Shown: in pieces, positions 61,574 through 64,000 of the stretch
How positions within the stretch are numbered: the stretch's first letter is position 1
Layout of the letters: each line of letters opens with the position of its first letter
NCBI GenBank assembly: GCA_023374025.1
Contig: SIJG01000086.1
Location: forward strand, 124,001 to 188,000
DNA from: Heterodera schachtii
Lineage: Eukaryota > Nematoda > Chromadorea > Rhabditida > Heteroderidae
Direction: 5' to 3'
Length of the DNA: 64,000 nt
Program-made: the position numbers and the translations under genes
The notes under the pieces: generated by a model
Told to the model about the DNA's origin: nothing
The model's input: the letters and a program-made list of their open reading frames with translations, nothing else
Database searches by the model: none

Positions 61574-61835
61574 TTCCAAAATGCTTTTCCTTCCCCTCCT
61601 AATGTTTTTCTTCCCTTCCTTTCTTTCTTCCAAAATGCTTTTCCTTCCCCTCCTAATGTTTTTCTTCCCTTCCTTTCTTTCTTCCAAAATGCTTTTCCTT
61701 CCCCTCCTAATGTTTTTCTTCCCTTCCTTTCTTTCTTCCAAAATGCTTTTCCTTCCCCTCCTAATGTTTTTCTTCCCTTCCTTTCTTTCTTCAAAATGCT
61801 TTTCCTTCCCCTCCTAATGCTTTTTTCTTCCAAAA
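61574..61835. repeat. 54-bp tandem repeat, 5 copies
   Basis: TTCCAAAATGCTTTTCCTTC starts at 61574, 61628, 61682 and 61736, with a final copy (one base shorter) at ~61790. The period of 54 keeps frames open on both strands; I see no sign that it is a real gene. Confidence 0.92.
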
Positions 61836-61915
61836 ACGTTATCATAAAAGATTGCCATACATAATACTTAACATGTTGAGCTTTCGAATGATGCCAAAGA
61901 CCTAAATAGGTGATA

Positions 61916-62556
61916 GTCATTAGTAGGGCTGTGACTTTTAGTGACCAAAAATCTCAAAATAGTTAACTTAAATAGTGAGCAAAAATGCCAAAATAGTGAA
62001 AAATAGTGACAAAAAGTCCAAAATAGTGACGAATAGTGACATAATTTTTAGCCAAAATTGAGCAAAAATAATTTTTATTCACTGATTGCAGTTGCAATTG
62101 AGGTACATTTCCTTTCTAATATTTTCTCAGCAAAATTGACACTTTTTAAACCAAAAATTTTGCCAAGAAAAAAAAATTTGGGGGAAATTTTTTATGAAAA
62201 TTTTCCAATTCTTAGTGGTATTTTTTGAAAAATTTTTTAGGTCGATTCTTAGGGGTGCCTTTTTTGAAAAAAAAATTTTAGGTCGATTCTTAGGGGTGTA
62301 TTTTCGTTTTTATAGCACTTTTTGTTAAGGAATTTTCCAAAAAATGCCAAAAAAGTGAAAAAATAGTGACAAAACGCCAAAATAGTGACTTTTAACTATT
62401 TTAGTGACGAAACGCCAAAATAGTGATTTCTAGTGACCAATAGTTACATCAGAATCGAAAATTTCAACGCAGAAATGCGTTTTTTGAGCTCCATTCTTCA
62501 AAACAATTGAGCAAAAAAAATAGTTAAAACCTAAAAGTCACAGCCCTAGTCATTAG
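61916..62556. mobile_element. TAGGGCT-family hAT-like MITE, copy 2
   Basis: The element is 61924-62548 (625 bp). It begins TAGGGCTGTGACTTTTAG and ends with the inverse. GTCATTAG on both sides (61916-61923, 62549-62556) is an exact 8-bp TSD. It shares GTCGATTCTTAGGGGTG and the CCAAAATAGTGA-type words with copy 1 at 5499-6080. Confidence 0.9.
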
Positions 62557-62754
62557 GAGAACATTGTAAGACGGATGTGGTATCATTCCCTTCAAGCTCT
62601 TGGAATTCCATTTGATCAATTGTAGGATGGGGTTACAAAGGTGCTATGTCGTTATAAAAAAACCATCAAATGAAAATTTTCAACAAAAAAGTTACCCATA
62701 ACTTTGCTCAAACGCAATTAAAATATGAGTGAGGGGTGATCGGAACGGTAGGGG

Positions 62755-62892
62755 TCAACTGCGTCTGGCCAACTGCGTCTGAGCCAACTGCGTCTGGCCA
62801 ACTGCGTCTTAGTACTAAAAGGGCCAACTGCGTCTGAGCCAACTGCGTCTGGCCAACTGCGTCTTAGTACTAAAAGGGCCAACTGCGTCTCA
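62755..62892 (+). repeat. CCAACTGCGTCT tandem repeat
   Basis: About eight copies of the 12-mer CCAACTGCGTCT in a higher-order ~54-bp arrangement with CTTAGTACTAAAAGGG. Confidence 0.9.
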
Positions 62893-63029
62893 TCAGTTAA
62901 AAAATCATTAATATCATAAAAATCTAAACTCTAAACGAAAATCGCTTAAGCTTAACCCGTTAATTACTATATTGTTTTAGCGTCCTTAAATACTAAACAG
63001 CAAAATGAGTCATTCTATGCAGATTAATA

Positions 63030-63660
63030 GGGATCATTTTTTTATGTAAATACATGTTTTTTTCCTGGATTCTCCATGCTCTAATTAGTAGGAAAAACAC
63101 TTTCTTTTTTGTGTTTGCGAACAAAAGTTGGGACTTTTATTTACACATTTTTACATATTTTCGGATTTTTCTACATATTCCATATGTACATATTTTTATA
63201 CATATTTTGGACTTTTTCACATTTTTTTGTACATATTTTGCATTTTTTGAGAATTTTTAGGGAATTTTTTATGAAATACTCCCAAAAATATCCAAAATTT
63301 CGCAATTTTTTTCAAAAATTTTGAGAATTTATAGAAATTTTTTGCGAAAAATAAAAATTTTTTTTGAAAATGTGCCCCAAAAAATAGTTTTTTTTTTTTA
63401 AAATGGGATATAAATAAATTAATTTTTAAATTATTAAAAGATAATTCTAAGCTTATTTAGGTCATTTTTATGGCAATTTGTGCCTGTTTCACCCTTTAGA
63501 ATGAATTTTTTTTCCCAAAAACAGCATTTAAAAAATTTTATTTACATATTTTACTACATATTTCTGGATTTTTGTACATATTTCATACATATTTCAGTGT
63601 TTTTTATACATATTTTATTTACATATTTCGCGATTTTTCTTACATAAATAAATGATCCCT
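63030..63660. repeat. AT-rich region with repeated TACATATTT words
   Basis: Words such as TTTTACATATTTT, TACATATTCCATATGTACAT and ACATATTTCATACATATTTC recur in two clusters (63135-63245 and 63535-63630). No gene recognised. Confidence 0.6.
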
Positions 63661-63699
63661 ACAGATTAAATATACATAGAAGTAAAATTCAAAAAATTT

Positions 63700-63885
63700 A
63701 AAATTTTGACTTTGTTCGGATTCTGGTCCGGGGTTAGAAATTGGTCGAAATGGATATCTTATCGTGATCAGCGACCTTGAAAGCTAGAATTTGTGCTCAA
63801 CGCATCAAATAACCCTATAAATATTTTTTTTTGGATTTTTATTTTATTTTTTTTGTGGGACCAATAATCTTCACAATTGCCAAAT
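63700..63885. repeat. Right half of a foldback-family element
   Basis: Contains the inverted shared core (TCCGGGGTTAGAAATTGGTC ... TCGTGATCAGCGACC) and the terminal GGGACCAATAATCTTCACAATTGCC-like end of the GGCAA family. The left terminus is not seen. Confidence 0.6.
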
Positions 63886-63927
63886 TACTGATACCGGACA
63901 AAAGAAAAATTTCATTAGTTATTGGGA

Positions 63928-63994
63928 CGGCTAAAAAACCATGGACACATAAAACACCTAACATTGACTCATAAAGGTCATGTGACGCGTAAAC
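63928..63994. repeat. Degenerate ACGCGTCCCAT-type repeat at window end
   Basis: GGGACGGCTAAAAAACCATGG, GGACACATAAAA and GTGACGCGTAAA resemble the minus-orientation units at 20258-20373. It probably continues beyond the window. Confidence 0.5.
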
Positions 63995-64000
63995 TGTTTT

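Noticed and set aside
61505..61920. Lys/Arg-Glu repeat ORF EERKEGKKNIRRGRKSIL
   Set aside because: A 54-bp tandem repeat open in several frames; no flanking coding evidence.
62755..62892. CRISPR-like regular repeat (CCAACTGCGTCT)
   Set aside because: Units are contiguous or separated by repeated, not unique, sequence; this is a eukaryotic tandem repeat.

Overview
This is an AT-rich eukaryotic window with short introns (mostly about 40-65 nt) and no bacterial signals. The gene content points to a nematode. There is a Warthog-type hedgehog-related gene, a family known essentially from nematodes. Same-strand housekeeping genes sit 110-200 bp apart in operon-like runs, and some introns use GC-AG ends. 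A tylenchid (plant-parasitic type) nematode is my guess only. All exon joins were read by hand from frame, splice consensus and protein-family resemblance.

Layout. (1) 1-8.9 kb: repeat-rich. A minus-strand carboxylesterase relic (2775-7640) is broken by frameshifts and by insertions, including an 8-bp-TSD hAT-like element inside its last exon. (2) 9.0-13.8 kb: a tight minus-strand run in transcription order SAS10/UTP3, mitochondrial L23, SYF2 and TFIIB, all intact. (3) 14-20.4 kb: small duplications, a TA-flanked MITE and a 4.5-kb non-autonomous LTR element arranged LTR-internal-LTR-internal-LTR, with a 5-bp TSD and an array of small hairpins. (4) 20.5-28.4 kb: Ig-domain exons, farnesyltransferase beta (FNTB) and VPS39, all minus strand; VPS39 and FNTB are 172 bp apart. 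(5) 28.8-44 kb: two near-identical cyclophilin genes flank a neuropeptide-type GPCR (+), the mitochondrial ATP synthase b subunit (-) and several foldback elements. One element fills an intron of the second cyclophilin copy. (6) 44-51 kb: an acidic protein with about 28 copies of a 23-residue repeat, an upstream 30-bp minisatellite and a coiled-coil gene. (7) 51-58 kb: purine/pyrimidine-rich low-complexity DNA, minisatellites and a CSRP-like two-LIM gene. (8) 58.2-61.1 kb: a Warthog-like gene whose C-terminus is Gln-rich and proline-repeat-rich rather than a Hint domain. (9) 61.5-64 kb: tandem repeats, a second TAGGGCT-type hAT MITE and AT-rich repeats.

The intact genes are basal functions: transcription initiation, splicing, rRNA processing, mitochondrial translation and ATP synthesis, prenylation and endolysosomal tethering. 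The mobile DNA is mostly non-autonomous; I saw no transposase or reverse transcriptase. The most unusual observation is the repeated stem-loop series inside the LTR element, whose stems differ between copies by compensating base changes.
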